Notes: generated by a model from the sequence alone, not told the origin. Positions 16,036 to 24,791 are shown, counted from the first letter of the stretch. The stretch: DNA of 59,791 nt from Thermoplasmata archaeon (GCA_022749935.1 JAKIWQ010000007.1:1-59791); one strand, 5' to 3'. Numbers and translations are program-made.

Positions 16036-16788
16036 TTACCGGACTCCCTTCGTCCGGCCGTAGGCCGCTGGTTCGTCCACAGGCTCGGACCGGAGTCGCG
16101 CGGTAGGGGGAGGGATCCGGGCCAGTCGAAGCCGGAGTCGACGGTACACGAAGAAGGCCCCCAGGGCGGCGAACGCGGCTCCGCCGAAGCTTCCCGCCTC
16201 GCCCGCCACCGTGCCGATTCCGATGAGGAAGAATCCGAACGCGGCGAACACTCCCGCCGCGAGCGGACCCCCTCCCGTGCGTCCTTCGGCGCCCCCCGGT
16301 GGTAGGGACAGAAGCGCGCCCGTCACTTCGAGCGCCACCACCGCGACCGACTGGACCAGGGCGAGAAGGATGCTGTCCCAGCGGAGGGACGGAACACCGA
16401 GGACCTGGGCGACCACCGCGAGGGCGATGATCCCCCCGATGGCCGCCCGAAATCCGAGGGCATAGAACGGGCCGCTCGCGGTCCGACCCCAATACGCGCT
16501 GCGTAGGAGGACCCACTGGGCGAGCTCGGCGCCTCCGACCAGGAGGGCCAAGAAGACCAGGGCCCCCGGAAGGGCCCCGTTTCCCATCGCCAGGATGTAC
16601 AGGACGTAGATCACGGCGAAAGGGATTCCGACGAACAGACCCGCGGTGTATGCAAAGATCTCCCTCCGCTCGTCAAAGAGCGTCGTGGGGACCTGAGGGG
16701 TTGCGTACCGCCCGACTTCGAAGTAGACGAATCCGGCCGACAGGATCACGCCGACCGTCGCCCCGATGGAAAGGGAGGGCAGCACCAT
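16036..16788 (-). CDS. Multi-pass membrane protein downstream of trmI
   Basis: A 250-aa hydrophobic protein with about seven predicted transmembrane helices (first: LSIGATVGVILSAGFVYFEV) and a basic C-terminal tail (FVYRRLRLRLARI). No recognised motif. The open frame extends further upstream in shadow sequence, but the ATG at 16788 begins just 2 nt after the trmI stop, which suits co-transcription with trmI. Function unknown. Confidence 0.7.
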   Translation of the reverse strand: MVLPSLSIGATVGVILSAGFVYFEVGRYATPQVPTTLFDERREIFAYTAGLFVGIPFAVIYVLYILAMGNGALPGALVFLALLVGGAELAQWVLLRSAYWGRTASGPFYALGFRAAIGGIIALAVVAQVLGVPSLRWDSILLALVQSVAVVALEVTGALLSLPPGGAEGRTGGGPLAAGVFAAFGFFLIGIGTVAGEAGSFGGAAFAALGAFFVYRRLRLRLARIPPPTARLRSEPVDEPAAYGRTKGVR

Positions 16789-16790
16789 GC

Positions 16791-17576
16791 CTAGTCGACC
16801 TTCCGTCCGGCCGCGAGAAACCCCGTGTGCCCGAGCATCTCGAATTCCGGTCGGGTGCCCCCGTCTCCGACGTGGATTCCCCGCTCGATCAATTCCGTCG
16901 CACGGACCTCCGCGAAGCCGAGCTCGCGGAGACGCCGAACCGTCCGTTCCAGCTGATTGTAGGTGGGCGTGTAGGTCGCCACGTACCCACCGGTGACGAG
17001 CGCACCCCGGCTGGCGGCGAGCACCTCCCACGGTTCGGCGAGGTCGAGTACCACGCTCGTGAACCCAGTCCGGCCCCATCCGTCCTTGGCCACATCCCGC
17101 TCCACAAACTCGACCCGATCCCCCCACCCGGAACGGGCCACGTTCGACCGGGCGTTCTCCAGAAACTCGGGACGCCGATCGCACGAGACGACGTGGCCCG
17201 CGGGGCCGACCGCGGTCGCGAGGACGATCGTGAGCGCGCCGCTCCCCGACCCGGCCTCCGCGACGGAGCCCCCGGGACCGACGCCCGCGAGGAGAACGAG
17301 TTGGGCCGCGTCCTTCGCCGTCACGATCTGCGCGCCTCGACGCACCTGGGACAACAGGTCGGATACCGACGGTCGGACCGCGCGGTAGGTCGCACCGAGC
17401 CAGGTGACGACGCCGCCGACCGGCCGTCCGATCTGGTCGGTGAGGTCAAGAACGCTGTCCCCGCCGACCTTCTGGGGCCCTCGGTGCAGGCGCGTGACCC
17501 GGGTCGAGACTCCGGGCCCCACGAGAGCAATGGCGTCCCCTTCGGCCCAACAGTCGGCCGCCCGTTCGTCGCCCAC
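16791..17576 (-). CDS. trmI: tRNA (adenine-N1)-methyltransferase TrmI
   Basis: A 261-aa SAM-dependent methyltransferase that makes m1A in the T-loop of tRNA (positions 57/58 in archaea). Motif I appears as VAEAGSGSGALTIVLA, followed by VVSCDRRPEFLENA, the catalytic-domain aspartate in TSVVLDLAEPW, and ATYTPTYNQLERTV, all typical of TrmI. A small N-terminal beta domain precedes it. The start is set at GTG 17576: the minus-strand box A GTTATTAC (17603-17610) is about 30 nt upstream and homology begins there; the longer open frame upstream has no family similarity. The tRNA-Gly gene lies about 210 nt away on the opposite strand. Confidence 0.9.
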   Translation of the reverse strand: MGDERAADCWAEGDAIALVGPGVSTRVTRLHRGPQKVGGDSVLDLTDQIGRPVGGVVTWLGATYRAVRPSVSDLLSQVRRGAQIVTAKDAAQLVLLAGVGPGGSVAEAGSGSGALTIVLATAVGPAGHVVSCDRRPEFLENARSNVARSGWGDRVEFVERDVAKDGWGRTGFTSVVLDLAEPWEVLAASRGALVTGGYVATYTPTYNQLERTVRRLRELGFAEVRATELIERGIHVGDGGTRPEFEMLGHTGFLAAGRKVD

Positions 17577-17732
17577 GGTTCCGTCTCCACGGCGCGTCAG
17601 GCGTAATAACGGCCCGGAGGCGCGCTTGGGCGAGATCTTCCCGCGGTCCCCGCCCCGGCCCCATCGGGACGGCCCTCGCGCGGCCGCTATGAGCCGGTTC
17701 GGTCCCTCGAGTCCGACAGCGACCCGAGGTAG

Positions 17733-17740
17733 TTTATATT
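17733..17740 (+). promoter_or_regulatory. Putative box A for tRNA-Gly
   Basis: TTTATATT is the best TATA match in the 17577-17789 gap. The expected transcription start is about 17762, giving a pre-tRNA leader of about 28 nt. That leader contains a perfect hairpin (TCGGGG-AA-CCCCGA, 17772-17785) just before the mature 5' end. Confidence 0.55.
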
Positions 17741-17789
17741 GGTCGGAAAGGTGGCGCTCGCGGTCCTCCGGTCGGGGAACCCCGAGAAC

Positions 17790-17863
17790 GCGGGCATAGT
17801 GTAGTCTGGTTATCACATAGGCTTGCCAAGCCTATAACCCGGGTTCAAATCCCGGTGCCCGCA
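17790..17863 (+). tRNA. tRNA-Gly (GCC anticodon)
   Basis: A complete cloverleaf can be drawn. The acceptor stem pairs GCGGGCA with TGCCCGC; the anticodon stem TAGGC/GCCTA encloses the loop TTGCCAA with anticodon GCC; the T arm CCGGG-TTCAAAT-CCCGG is perfect. The discriminator base is A and is followed by CCC, so the CCA end is not encoded and must be added. No intron is present. Confidence 0.96.
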
Positions 17864-17990
17864 CCCTTCGAGGATCCCCCGACCCTCTCCCACGTCGCCT
17901 CGGCGGGGGGGACGGTCTTCCGTGCGTCCCCGTCGGCCATGGACCGGAAGAAGGAGCATTGCTTTTCTCCCGAACGTGATACCTCGGTCG

Positions 17991-18863
17991 ATGGCCCGAC
18001 TCCGCCGCGTGACGGTTCCCGGTCGACGCTCGTTCGAGTACGTCTCCCAAGGAAAGGGCCCGGCGACCTTGCTCGTACACCCGGGCGGCCCCGGCCTCAC
18101 CTACCATTACCTCCGGGGACTCCTCCGTCTCGCGAACGCCCACCTTCGTGTGATCCTCTTCAACCCTCGGGGGGTCGGCCACAGCTGGGCCCCGAGACGG
18201 CCGGCCGACTACACCGTCCCGCAGATGGCGGAGGACGTCGAAGCGATCCGCAAGGCGCTTCGGATCAAGGAGCTCCACCTGCTCGGCTTCTCGGCCGGCG
18301 GGTTCGTCGCCCTCGAGTACGCCCACCGGTACCCCGACCACCTCACGTCCCTCCTGATGTGCAATACCGCGGGCGGCGCGGAGGAGGTGGTGCAGTCGAA
18401 CCGCATGGTCCTCGGGGCGGCCTCGCCCCGGCAGCGGACCCGATTGAGGGAACTGACCCGGGCCAAGGCGTTCGACTCTCCCGAGTACAAGACCCTCTCC
18501 GAGGAGGTCTTCCGACCGTTCCAGACCCGGTTCCTGTCCGGGATCCACCCGGACTGGAAGGCGACCCGGGCGAGTCCCCTCGTCTACCGGACGATGATGT
18601 GCCGCACCGGCGATGAGTTCGCCGTGGACGGCACGCTGGCCAAGTGGGACGGGCGAAAGTACTACTCGAAGATCGAACTCCCGACCCTCGTCCTCGTCGG
18701 CCGGTACGACTTCTTCCTGAACGCCTCGGTCGAGATGGACCAGCGGATCGAGCCCGCGCATCTCCGGGTGCTCTCGCACTCGAGCCACATGGCGATCCTG
18801 GAACAACCCAAGGAGTACCTCGGGGCGGTCCGGGAGTTCCTCAACGACGTAACGGGCGACTGA
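17991..18863 (+). CDS. Alpha/beta hydrolase, proline iminopeptidase-like
   Basis: A 290-aa alpha/beta hydrolase. The oxyanion-hole motif HPGGPG (30-35) is the HGGPG signature of proline iminopeptidases and related hydrolases. The nucleophile elbow is GFSAGG with Ser101. A late Asp in VGRYDFFLNAS and His in SHSSHMAILEQP complete the likely triad. It may remove N-terminal proline from peptides, fitting with the M1 aminopeptidase elsewhere in the window, or be an esterase of the same fold. The ATG at 17991 is chosen; a start 23 codons upstream would add a basic extension without homology. Confidence 0.8.
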   Translation: MARLRRVTVPGRRSFEYVSQGKGPATLLVHPGGPGLTYHYLRGLLRLANAHLRVILFNPRGVGHSWAPRRPADYTVPQMAEDVEAIRKALRIKELHLLGFSAGGFVALEYAHRYPDHLTSLLMCNTAGGAEEVVQSNRMVLGAASPRQRTRLRELTRAKAFDSPEYKTLSEEVFRPFQTRFLSGIHPDWKATRASPLVYRTMMCRTGDEFAVDGTLAKWDGRKYYSKIELPTLVLVGRYDFFLNASVEMDQRIEPAHLRVLSHSSHMAILEQPKEYLGAVREFLNDVTGD

Positions 18864-18874
18864 ATCGATCTCCC

Positions 18875-19690
18875 TCAGTCCAGGGGGCGCAAGGCCCGCC
18901 GGACCAGGACGATTGCGATCCCGACCAGGACGACTGTCCAGGCGAGCAGACCGGCCAGGTAGACGCCCGGGGCGTACGGATACGTTCCCGACCCGAAGAA
19001 CACCTCCCGCAGCACGTTGACGGCGAGCGAGATGGGATTGAACTGTGAGGTAGTCTGGAGCCAGGGAGGCATGGAACCCCACGGGTAGAGCGCGTCGGAG
19101 GTCAGCAGCACCGGGAGGTTGATCAGGTTCACGACGGCAAAGTACACCTGCGGTACGTCCAGCAGGATCCCGATCGTCAGGAAGACGGTCGCGAACATGA
19201 GCGCGAGAAGGACGATGGCGAGCAGGACTTCCACCGCCCCGACCACTCCGACCGACGCGGTGACGTCGAGACCCGTGAGCCCGGGCACGTGGGAAAAGAG
19301 GATCGCCAGACCGAGGACGAAGAACGCGAGAAGGATGGGCTGGGCGGCCCCCGCGATAAGCCGGGAGCCGAACACGGCCGCGGATGGCGCCGGCGTTCCC
19401 CGGGTCCGCTTGAAGATCCCGAACAGCTTGTCGAAGATGACGTTCGCCCCGATGAACAGCGTGGACGTGACCGAGACGAACCCGACCATTCCCGCGGCGA
19501 AGTACGAGTAATAGTTCGGGGCGCCGCGGAAGTAGTACTGGAGCAGGTCGGGTGGGGGTTTGACATTGAAGCCTTGTCCGAACAGCAGCAGGTACAGGAG
19601 GGGCAGGAGGAGCGACGTGAAGATCGCCTGGGGGTTCCGGGCGAGCTTGAGGAATTCGCGCCGGGTGAGCGCGGACAACTCGCGCAGCAT
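18875..19690 (-). CDS. ABC-2 type transporter permease
   Basis: A 271-aa membrane subunit of a DrrB/ABC-2 type exporter. The N-terminus LTRREFLKLARNPQAIF is typical, followed by six hydrophobic segments and the conserved ALYPWGSMPPWLQ region before the last helices. It should form the membrane channel with the adjacent ATPase. The ATG at 19690 shares a base with the ATPase stop (TGATG), so the two are coupled. The substrate is unknown; DrrAB-type pumps export drugs or lipids. Confidence 0.88.
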   Translation of the reverse strand: MLRELSALTRREFLKLARNPQAIFTSLLLPLLYLLLFGQGFNVKPPPDLLQYYFRGAPNYYSYFAAGMVGFVSVTSTLFIGANVIFDKLFGIFKRTRGTPAPSAAVFGSRLIAGAAQPILLAFFVLGLAILFSHVPGLTGLDVTASVGVVGAVEVLLAIVLLALMFATVFLTIGILLDVPQVYFAVVNLINLPVLLTSDALYPWGSMPPWLQTTSQFNPISLAVNVLREVFFGSGTYPYAPGVYLAGLLAWTVVLVGIAIVLVRRALRPLD

Positions 19691-20709
19691 CAGCGCCTCC
19701 CCTGGAGGGCCCCGCGGACGCGCTGCATCATCACGGCCTTGTCGGTCGCCGTCGGCCCTTCCTCTTCCCGGAACTCCCGACCCGTGAACTCGAGGAATAC
19801 CTCGTCCAGGCTGGGTCGCTTGACGGTGACGCCCGTCACACCCGCTCCGGCCCGATAGCAAGCCTCCACCGCGAGGGGGACGAGGGTTTCCCCGCTGGTG
19901 CACTTGACCCGATACGAGTCCCCCTGCCGTTGGACCGCCGAGACGCCCGCGAGCGGACGGATCACCTCCGACATGTCGCTGGCTCCCGCGGCCGTCTTGA
20001 CCGTGACCACGTCGCCACCGAGCTTGTCCTTCAACTCATTCGGCGTCCCACGTGCGACGATCTTCCCGTGGTCGATGATCGCGATGCGGTCGCACATGGT
20101 GTCCGCCTCGTCCAGGTAATGGGTCGTGACGAACACCGTCATCCCCGTCTCCGCCCGGAGCTTCTGCACGAATCCCCAGAAACCGGCCCGCCCCTGGGGG
20201 TCGAGGCCGAGCGTGGGCTCGTCCAGGAAGAGGATCTTCGGCCGGTGGACCAGGCCCACCGCGAGCTCGAGCCGGCGGCGCATCCCTCCGGAATAGGTCT
20301 TCGCGTACCGGTCGGCTGCATCGGAGAGGTGCATCTCCTCGATCAGGGTCTTCGCACGGAAGTGGCCTTCCGAACGGGAGATGCCGTACGTGCCGGAGGC
20401 GACCTCGAGATTCTCCCGGCCGGTCAGGTCGCCGTCGGCGGTCGATTCCTGGAAGATGACCCCGATCCTCCGCTTGACGGCTTCGGCGTTCTGGCTGACC
20501 TCGAGACCGTCGATCACCGCGCGCCCCCCCGTCGGGCGGAGTCCGGCGGAGAGCATCGAGACGGTCGTCGTCTTGCCGGCCCCGTTCGGGCCAAGGAAGC
20601 CGAAGATCTGACCGTGAGGAACCTCGAACGAGACGCCGTCGACCGCGGTGACCTTTCCGCCGTAGACCTTGACGAGGTCTTCGGCAACGATGGCACCGCT
20701 CGCTTGCAT
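19690..20709 (-). CDS. ABC transporter ATP-binding protein (DrrA type)
   Basis: A 339-aa ATPase. Walker A is GPNGAGKTT, the Q-loop lies in GVIFQEST, the signature is YSGGMRRRLELA, and Walker B is ILFLDEPTLGLDP, followed by the H-loop in VTTHYLDEAD. A C-terminal extension of about 100 residues, ending in a GVTVKRPSLDEVFLEFTGRE element, is typical of DrrA proteins. It powers the adjacent permease. It lies 11 nt downstream of a PadR regulator, and the three genes appear to be one operon under PadR control. Confidence 0.93.
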   Translation of the reverse strand: MQASGAIVAEDLVKVYGGKVTAVDGVSFEVPHGQIFGFLGPNGAGKTTTVSMLSAGLRPTGGRAVIDGLEVSQNAEAVKRRIGVIFQESTADGDLTGRENLEVASGTYGISRSEGHFRAKTLIEEMHLSDAADRYAKTYSGGMRRRLELAVGLVHRPKILFLDEPTLGLDPQGRAGFWGFVQKLRAETGMTVFVTTHYLDEADTMCDRIAIIDHGKIVARGTPNELKDKLGGDVVTVKTAAGASDMSEVIRPLAGVSAVQRQGDSYRVKCTSGETLVPLAVEACYRAGAGVTGVTVKRPSLDEVFLEFTGREFREEEGPTATDKAVMMQRVRGALQGRR

Positions 20710-20720
20710 TTTCTTACCTC

Positions 20721-21122
20721 TCAGTTCTTGAGCCGGCGAAGTCGCTCCGCGACGGCGTCGAGTTCGGATTGGATCGGTTGGGTGGCGTGAGGCTCCGTCC
20801 TATTGAGGTCTTCGAGGTAGGCGGTCAGCCCCGAGAGCTCGCGCACCACCTCTTTCGGCGTGCGCGGCCCCGGGGCCGGCGGCCACCCCCACCCTCGGGT
20901 GGACGACTCGATGGGCACATACCGGCCGTCGTCCTGCTTTCGGAGAGAACCCTCCCCGACCATCTCTTCGAGCAACGGGTAGACCGAGCCGGGAGACGGA
21001 CGCCACCAGCCGTGGGTCATCACTTCCATGTCGTCCATGATCTCCGCGCCGTTCCGGGGCGCGTGCTGAAGGATCATCAAGACCCAGTTCCGAAGGCCCC
21101 GCTTCTTCCGCATGCCCCACAT
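20721..21122 (-). CDS. PadR-family transcriptional regulator
   Basis: A 133-aa winged-helix regulator. The PadR domain is clear: LRNWVLMILQHAPRNGAEIMD, then WRPSPGSVYPLLEEMVGEG and a wing LRKQDDGRYVP. A C-terminal helix (about 105-133) is likely for dimerisation. It heads an operon with a DrrAB-like exporter, the usual arrangement in which PadR represses its own operon until a toxic ligand binds. The ATG at 21122 is used; a second ATG nine bases later is also possible. Tandem palindromes between its box A and start codon are likely operators. Confidence 0.9.
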   Translation of the reverse strand: MWGMRKKRGLRNWVLMILQHAPRNGAEIMDDMEVMTHGWWRPSPGSVYPLLEEMVGEGSLRKQDDGRYVPIESSTRGWGWPPAPGPRTPKEVVRELSGLTAYLEDLNRTEPHATQPIQSELDAVAERLRRLKN

Positions 21123-21130
21123 GGGTCGCT

Positions 21131-21159
21131 TTTCCGATATCGGAAATCCGATTCATCGG
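21131..21159 (-). promoter_or_regulatory. Tandem palindromic operator for PadR
   Basis: The 16-bp perfect palindrome TTTCCGATATCGGAAA (21131-21146) is followed at once by a second inverted repeat CCGAT-TC-ATCGG (21148-21159). Both use the half-site CCGAT/ATCGG. They lie between the minus-strand box A CTTAAACC (21158-21165) and the PadR start, over the expected transcription start, so a bound dimer would block initiation. Confidence 0.75.
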
Positions 21160-21266
21160 TTTAAGCTTGACTCACCTCAGCGACCTACGTGTCTTTCGCT
21201 GCGAACGACGAGGGGGGGCTCGGAAACGAGCGGCGACCTCACTCAGACGGAGTCTCGAATCTTCGG

Positions 21267-22544
21267 CTAGTGAACGAACCACCACACCAAGTTGGCCGTG
21301 GCGAGGCACGCGAGCATGATGGGAAACGAACGACGAACGAAGGTTCTCCACGAAATCGGGGTGCCGCTCTCCCTCGCTACGCCGAGCCCCACGAGGTTGG
21401 CCGACGCACCGATCGGGGTTCCGTTCCCACCGATGTCGTTCCCGAGCGCGACGGCGTAGACGAGGGAGGAGGCGGAGAGTCCGGTCGCCGCACTGAGTCG
21501 GCCGATCAGCGGTGCCGCGGCCGCGGCGAGCGGCACACTGTTGACGACCGAAGAAAGCAGTCCAAAGGTCCAGAGGAGCAAGGTGCCCGTGAGGAGGAGG
21601 TTGCTCGGTCCGACCTGTTGCACCGCGTGCGCGAGAGAGTCGATGACGCCCGTCGTCTCGAGACTCCCGACGAGCAGGAAGAGGAACAGGAAGAACACGA
21701 GCGTGCGGAAGTCGACTTTCCCAAGGAGTAACCGGAGGTATCGGGGGCCGGCGAGACCCATCCCGAGGGCGGCCATGGCCAGGCCAACCGCCCACACCGG
21801 AATCCCCAGGGGGCCCTGAAAGGCCAAAACTCCGAGGAGAACCCCGAACGCGGACAGCGTGACGAGGACCGGTCCCCGGGCGAGAGGCACGGCCGGTGGG
21901 GGGCGGGGGACCTGGGTGGAGGGGTCGTCCTCACGACCGCGGGAGAACAGGAGGATTGCGACTCCGAGGGCGGCCAACGCGGGGAGGCCGGTGTGGACGA
22001 GAAAGTCCGAGAACGAGAGGTGAAAGTAGGTTCCCAGGATCAGGTTCGGAGGATCGCCGATGAGGGTCGCTGCTCCCCCGAGGTTGGCTGCCGAGATTTC
22101 TGCGATGACGAGCGGGATCGGGTCCCGCCCGAGAGCTCGGCAAGCCTCCAGGGTCACCGCGGCGAGGATGAGCATGACCACGATCGAGTCGAGGAGCGCC
22201 GAGAGGGCGAAGGCGATCCCGACCAACCCGAGGAACATCGGTACGGGCCGCCCGTGAGCGCGTCGGGCGATGGACGAGCCCGCCCATCGAAAAAATCCTA
22301 GGACGCTGAGCAGGGTCGCGACCACGAAGAGGCCGAACAGGAGGGCGAGTGTGTTCCACTGGAGGATTCCCCCTTGACCGGAGCTACCGGTCGGGGGGAG
22401 CGCTCCCAGCGGGACGAGTCCAGAAACGAGGACGAGCCCCGCACCGGCCGCGGCCAACTCCACCCGATGGCGATCGTAGATGGCGACCAGGACGAGGGTG
22501 CCCACAACGATGGCAATCGCGGCCGCCCCCGCCGCGCCCATCAT
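21267..22544 (-). CDS. SLC13/ArsB/NhaD-type ion or anion permease
   Basis: A 425-aa membrane transporter with about eleven helices. The conserved inverted-repeat hairpin motifs are visible: [19 protein letters not shown] in the first half and [20 protein letters not shown] in the second. These match the ArsB, P-protein and NhaD branch of the ion transporter superfamily. Substrate choices are arsenite, sodium/proton exchange or dicarboxylate/anion; the sequence alone does not decide. No ArsR or ArsA gene is nearby, which weakens the arsenite option. Two adjacent ATG codons offer starts at 22544 and 22541. A small reading frame ends 9 nt upstream and may be co-transcribed. Confidence 0.86.
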   Translation of the reverse strand: MMGAAGAAAIAIVVGTLVLVAIYDRHRVELAAAGAGLVLVSGLVPLGALPPTGSSGQGGILQWNTLALLFGLFVVATLLSVLGFFRWAGSSIARRAHGRPVPMFLGLVGIAFALSALLDSIVVMLILAAVTLEACRALGRDPIPLVIAEISAANLGGAATLIGDPPNLILGTYFHLSFSDFLVHTGLPALAALGVAILLFSRGREDDPSTQVPRPPPAVPLARGPVLVTLSAFGVLLGVLAFQGPLGIPVWAVGLAMAALGMGLAGPRYLRLLLGKVDFRTLVFFLFLFLLVGSLETTGVIDSLAHAVQQVGPSNLLLTGTLLLWTFGLLSSVVNSVPLAAAAAPLIGRLSAATGLSASSLVYAVALGNDIGGNGTPIGASANLVGLGVARESGTPISWRTFVRRSFPIMLACLATANLVWWFVH

Positions 22545-22553
22545 GGGTTGGGC

Positions 22554-22718
22554 CTAGCCCCCCACCTGGATGCCGATCCACTGTTGCAGGCGCGGGAGGT
22601 TCTGGGCGGAGCCGAGAAGGATGTTCGCGACCCCCGGTGGGAACCGAAACGTGGAGTGCGGATCGAGGAGGGTCACAAACGTACCGCAGGCGTCCTTCTC
22701 AGCGTATCCAACCACCAT
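22554..22718 (-). CDS. Small protein of 54 aa upstream of the permease
   Basis: A 54-aa frame starting [12 protein letters not shown] and ending [11 protein letters not shown], with no recognised family and no signal peptide. In favour: codon third positions are GC-rich like neighbouring genes, the stop lies 9 nt before the permease start, and a minus-strand box A-like CTATTTACC lies at about 22787-22795. Against: its length and the lack of similarity known to me. It may be a regulatory leader peptide or a real small cytosolic protein. Confidence 0.42.
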   Translation of the reverse strand: MVVGYAEKDACGTFVTLLDPHSTFRFPPGVANILLGSAQNLPRLQQWIGIQVGG

Positions 22719-22856
22719 ACAATCCGTCTGCCGACCGGTTTCTGGCCGGGCTCTAGTTCTCCTGCAAAGCCTTGGGCTCAGCAAAGGGTAAATAGGGTGC
22801 CCCAAGTCCCCGACCCCTTGACGGCTGCCGTACCCTCTGCGGCGCCGCGAGAATCT

Positions 22857-23075
22857 ATGGTCTCCATCCGTACTCCACCCCCGCCCATCGGTTCGGAAAA
22901 GTACACGCGCTTTGAGAAAGCGCGCATCCTCGGGGCCCGCGCTCTACAGATCTCGCTGGGGGCTCCCATCCTGATCGACATCCTGGCCACGCTCGTCGAC
23001 CCGGTGGACATCGCGGAGCTCGAGTTCGCCGCGGGACGGATCCCGATTACGGTCCGCCGCGCCCCGACCGACTGA
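22857..23075 (+). CDS. rpoK: RNA polymerase subunit K (Rpo6/Rpb6)
   Basis: A 72-aa subunit homologous to eukaryotic Rpb6 and bacterial omega, which helps assemble and stabilise the largest polymerase subunit. The core is highly conserved: [19 protein letters not shown], then GAPILI, and [21 protein letters not shown] (split here by one variable residue). The N-terminal 14 residues are a Pro-rich variable arm. The ATG at 22857 follows a leader with an AT-rich patch at 22788-22795. It ends 6 nt before the convergent MTA phosphorylase stop. Confidence 0.95.
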   Translation: MVSIRTPPPPIGSEKYTRFEKARILGARALQISLGAPILIDILATLVDPVDIAELEFAAGRIPITVRRAPTD

Positions 23076-23081
23076 CGTCGG

Positions 23082-23876
23082 CTAGACGCTGGCGTCGTCC
23101 AACGCCCGAGCGCACCGACACGTGGGTGCGGCGGACAGCGTCGGCAGGAGCTGGCGGAGCAACCGGCCCATCCGGTCGGCGTTCGCCTTCATGACGGCAA
23201 TGATCTCTTTGGTCTCGACCGGGCGCTCGGCCCAGACGTCGTAATCCGTGACCATGGCGAGGCACACGTAGCACAGGGCCCGTTCGCGCGCGAGCGTCAC
23301 CTCGGGGACCAAGGTCATCCCGATCACGTCGGCGAAGCCGCGAAAGAAGGCCGACTCCGCCCGAGTACTGAACCGCGGCCCCTCGACGCACACATAGGTC
23401 CTTCCCTCAACGAACGGCGTGCCCACGGTCCGGCCCGCCTCCGCCGCATGGCGGGTCAGGTCGGGGCAGAACGGGTCGGCGAGCGATACATGGAACACCC
23501 GGCCCCCGTCGTAGAAGGTGGTAGGTCGGCTCTTGGTGAAATCCACGAATTGGTTCGGCAGAACGAAGGTGCCCGGGGCCAGCTCCTCCCGGAGGGAGCC
23601 GACCGAGCTCACCGTGACGATCGCATCGACCCCCAGGGATCGGAGCGCGTCGACGTTCGCGCGGTAATTGACCCGGTGCGGAGGGATGGAGTGGCCGGGC
23701 CCGTGTCGGGCCAGGAAGAAGACTCGGGTGCCGCCGACCTCCCCCTCCTCGATCGGACCCGACGGGGCGCCCCACGGAGTGGTCACGCGGTGGGAACGCT
23801 TCGCTCCGCCCTCGAGGATCCCCTCGATGCCGGAACCTCCGATGACCCCTACGACCCGGGGTCCTCCGCTCGTCAT
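23082..23876 (-). CDS. mtnP: S-methyl-5'-thioadenosine phosphorylase
   Basis: A 264-aa purine nucleoside phosphorylase-family enzyme that splits methylthioadenosine into adenine and 5-methylthioribose-1-phosphate. Diagnostic stretches are VIGGSGIEG, RHGPGHSIPPHRVNYRAN, VSSVGSLREELAPGTFVLP, a VCVEGPRFSTRAE phosphate/purine site and TDYDVW near the end. The C-terminus adds a Cys-containing tail (APTCRCARALD). Some archaeal members also accept adenosine or hypoxanthine-type substrates. The start (ATG 23876) overlaps the translin-like stop by 4 nt. Confidence 0.92.
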   Translation of the reverse strand: MTSGGPRVVGVIGGSGIEGILEGGAKRSHRVTTPWGAPSGPIEEGEVGGTRVFFLARHGPGHSIPPHRVNYRANVDALRSLGVDAIVTVSSVGSLREELAPGTFVLPNQFVDFTKSRPTTFYDGGRVFHVSLADPFCPDLTRHAAEAGRTVGTPFVEGRTYVCVEGPRFSTRAESAFFRGFADVIGMTLVPEVTLARERALCYVCLAMVTDYDVWAERPVETKEIIAVMKANADRMGRLLRQLLPTLSAAPTCRCARALDDASV

Positions 23877-24535
23877 GTGCCCTCGCCCGTCGGTCCGGGT
23901 TCGAGTCGGGTCCGGACCCGAACGAGGTGGCGCGCCATCACGACCTCTCCGCGCGTTCGCTCGAGCAGGGCCCGCGCGGTGTCCTGCTTCGGCTTCAGGG
24001 GGACGATGGCGCGGGTCGTGTCGAAGCGAAGGAGCGCGTGGGTGAGCTGCTCCATCAGGATCATTTCCCGTTCGGCCGCCGGGAGGTCGTCGCGCCCCAG
24101 CCGGTCGAGCACGCGGCGCCGGATCTCCCCCACCACGTCGCCCAGACCGAGGAGGTACGGTTCCGGATCGACGCCCAACTCGGAAGGCCCGGGAAACACG
24201 ACGTGGGTCGCCGCACACGCCAGCAGGACCGCCTCCACCGCCTCTTGCAACGCATCGGAGGCCATCGGTTCGTCTCCCCGACCTTCCCGGCGCAACCAAT
24301 CCGACAGCTCCGCCATACCACGACGGATCTCCGCATCATCCGGCGGAACGACGCCGGTCGAATGGATCCGGGTCATCGTGGTCTGCGCCAGGCGACGGAG
24401 CCGCCGGGCCCGCTGGTAGAGGTCCTCTCGCCGCATCTCGCGCTGGCGCAGGTGGGTCTCGATGGACACGAGCACGGATTCTGGGATACCGGGAGAGACC
24501 GGAGCGTCACCGGAAGAGGGTGAACCGTTGGTCAT
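23873..24535 (-). CDS. Translin-family RNA/ssDNA-binding protein
   Basis: A 220-aa all-helical protein of the archaeal translin-like group. Family features are REDLYQRARRLRRLAQ in the first helix, YLLGLGDVVGEIRRRVLD in the middle, and a C-terminal RTRGEVVMARHL. Eukaryotic translin and TRAX form RNase complexes acting on RNAs, including tRNA 5' leaders. Archaeal members have been suggested to bind or cut RNA, but I cannot confirm catalytic residues here. The ATG at 24535 overlaps the DUF357 gene by 29 nt; the longer upstream start would overlap even more. Confidence 0.8.
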   Translation of the reverse strand: MTNGSPSSGDAPVSPGIPESVLVSIETHLRQREMRREDLYQRARRLRRLAQTTMTRIHSTGVVPPDDAEIRRGMAELSDWLRREGRGDEPMASDALQEAVEAVLLACAATHVVFPGPSELGVDPEPYLLGLGDVVGEIRRRVLDRLGRDDLPAAEREMILMEQLTHALLRFDTTRAIVPLKPKQDTARALLERTRGEVVMARHLVRVRTRLEPGPTGEGT

Positions 24536-24791
24536 CGTCACCTCCGTCCAGCAGGCCGAGCCGGACCCCGGCATCCAGCCAACCGTGCGCGTAGCTCGCG
24601 GCGGCGAGGGCCCGTTCCGCGTCTCCCTTCTCCGCGAAATGCTCGGCGTCCGCGAGGTAGGCCCGGGCCATGGAGAGGAAGTCCTCGCTCGCTCCCGAAA
24701 GGAACGAGCGGGCCGGCGGTGTGGACCGGACGCGGGTCAGTGCTTCGCGGGTCAGGCGGAGGTACTTCTCCGCCAAGGTTGCCTCCGCCAT
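24507..24791 (-). CDS. DUF357 domain protein
   Basis: A 94-aa helical protein of the archaeal DUF357 family, whose function is unknown. It shows the family pattern: LAEKYLRLTREAL, then FLSMARAYLADAEHFAEKGD, and the signature AAASYAHGWLDAGVRLGLL. It is the first of three overlapping genes with translin and MTA phosphorylase. Linkage of DUF357 with translin hints at a shared nucleic-acid role (inference). Confidence 0.85.
   Translation of the reverse strand: MAEATLAEKYLRLTREALTRVRSTPPARSFLSGASEDFLSMARAYLADAEHFAEKGDAERALAAASYAHGWLDAGVRLGLLDGGDDDQRFTLFR

Noticed and set aside
21267-22544. Naming the permease an arsenite pump (ArsB).
   Set aside because: The motifs fit the whole SLC13/ArsB/NhaD group and no arsenic-resistance neighbour is present.
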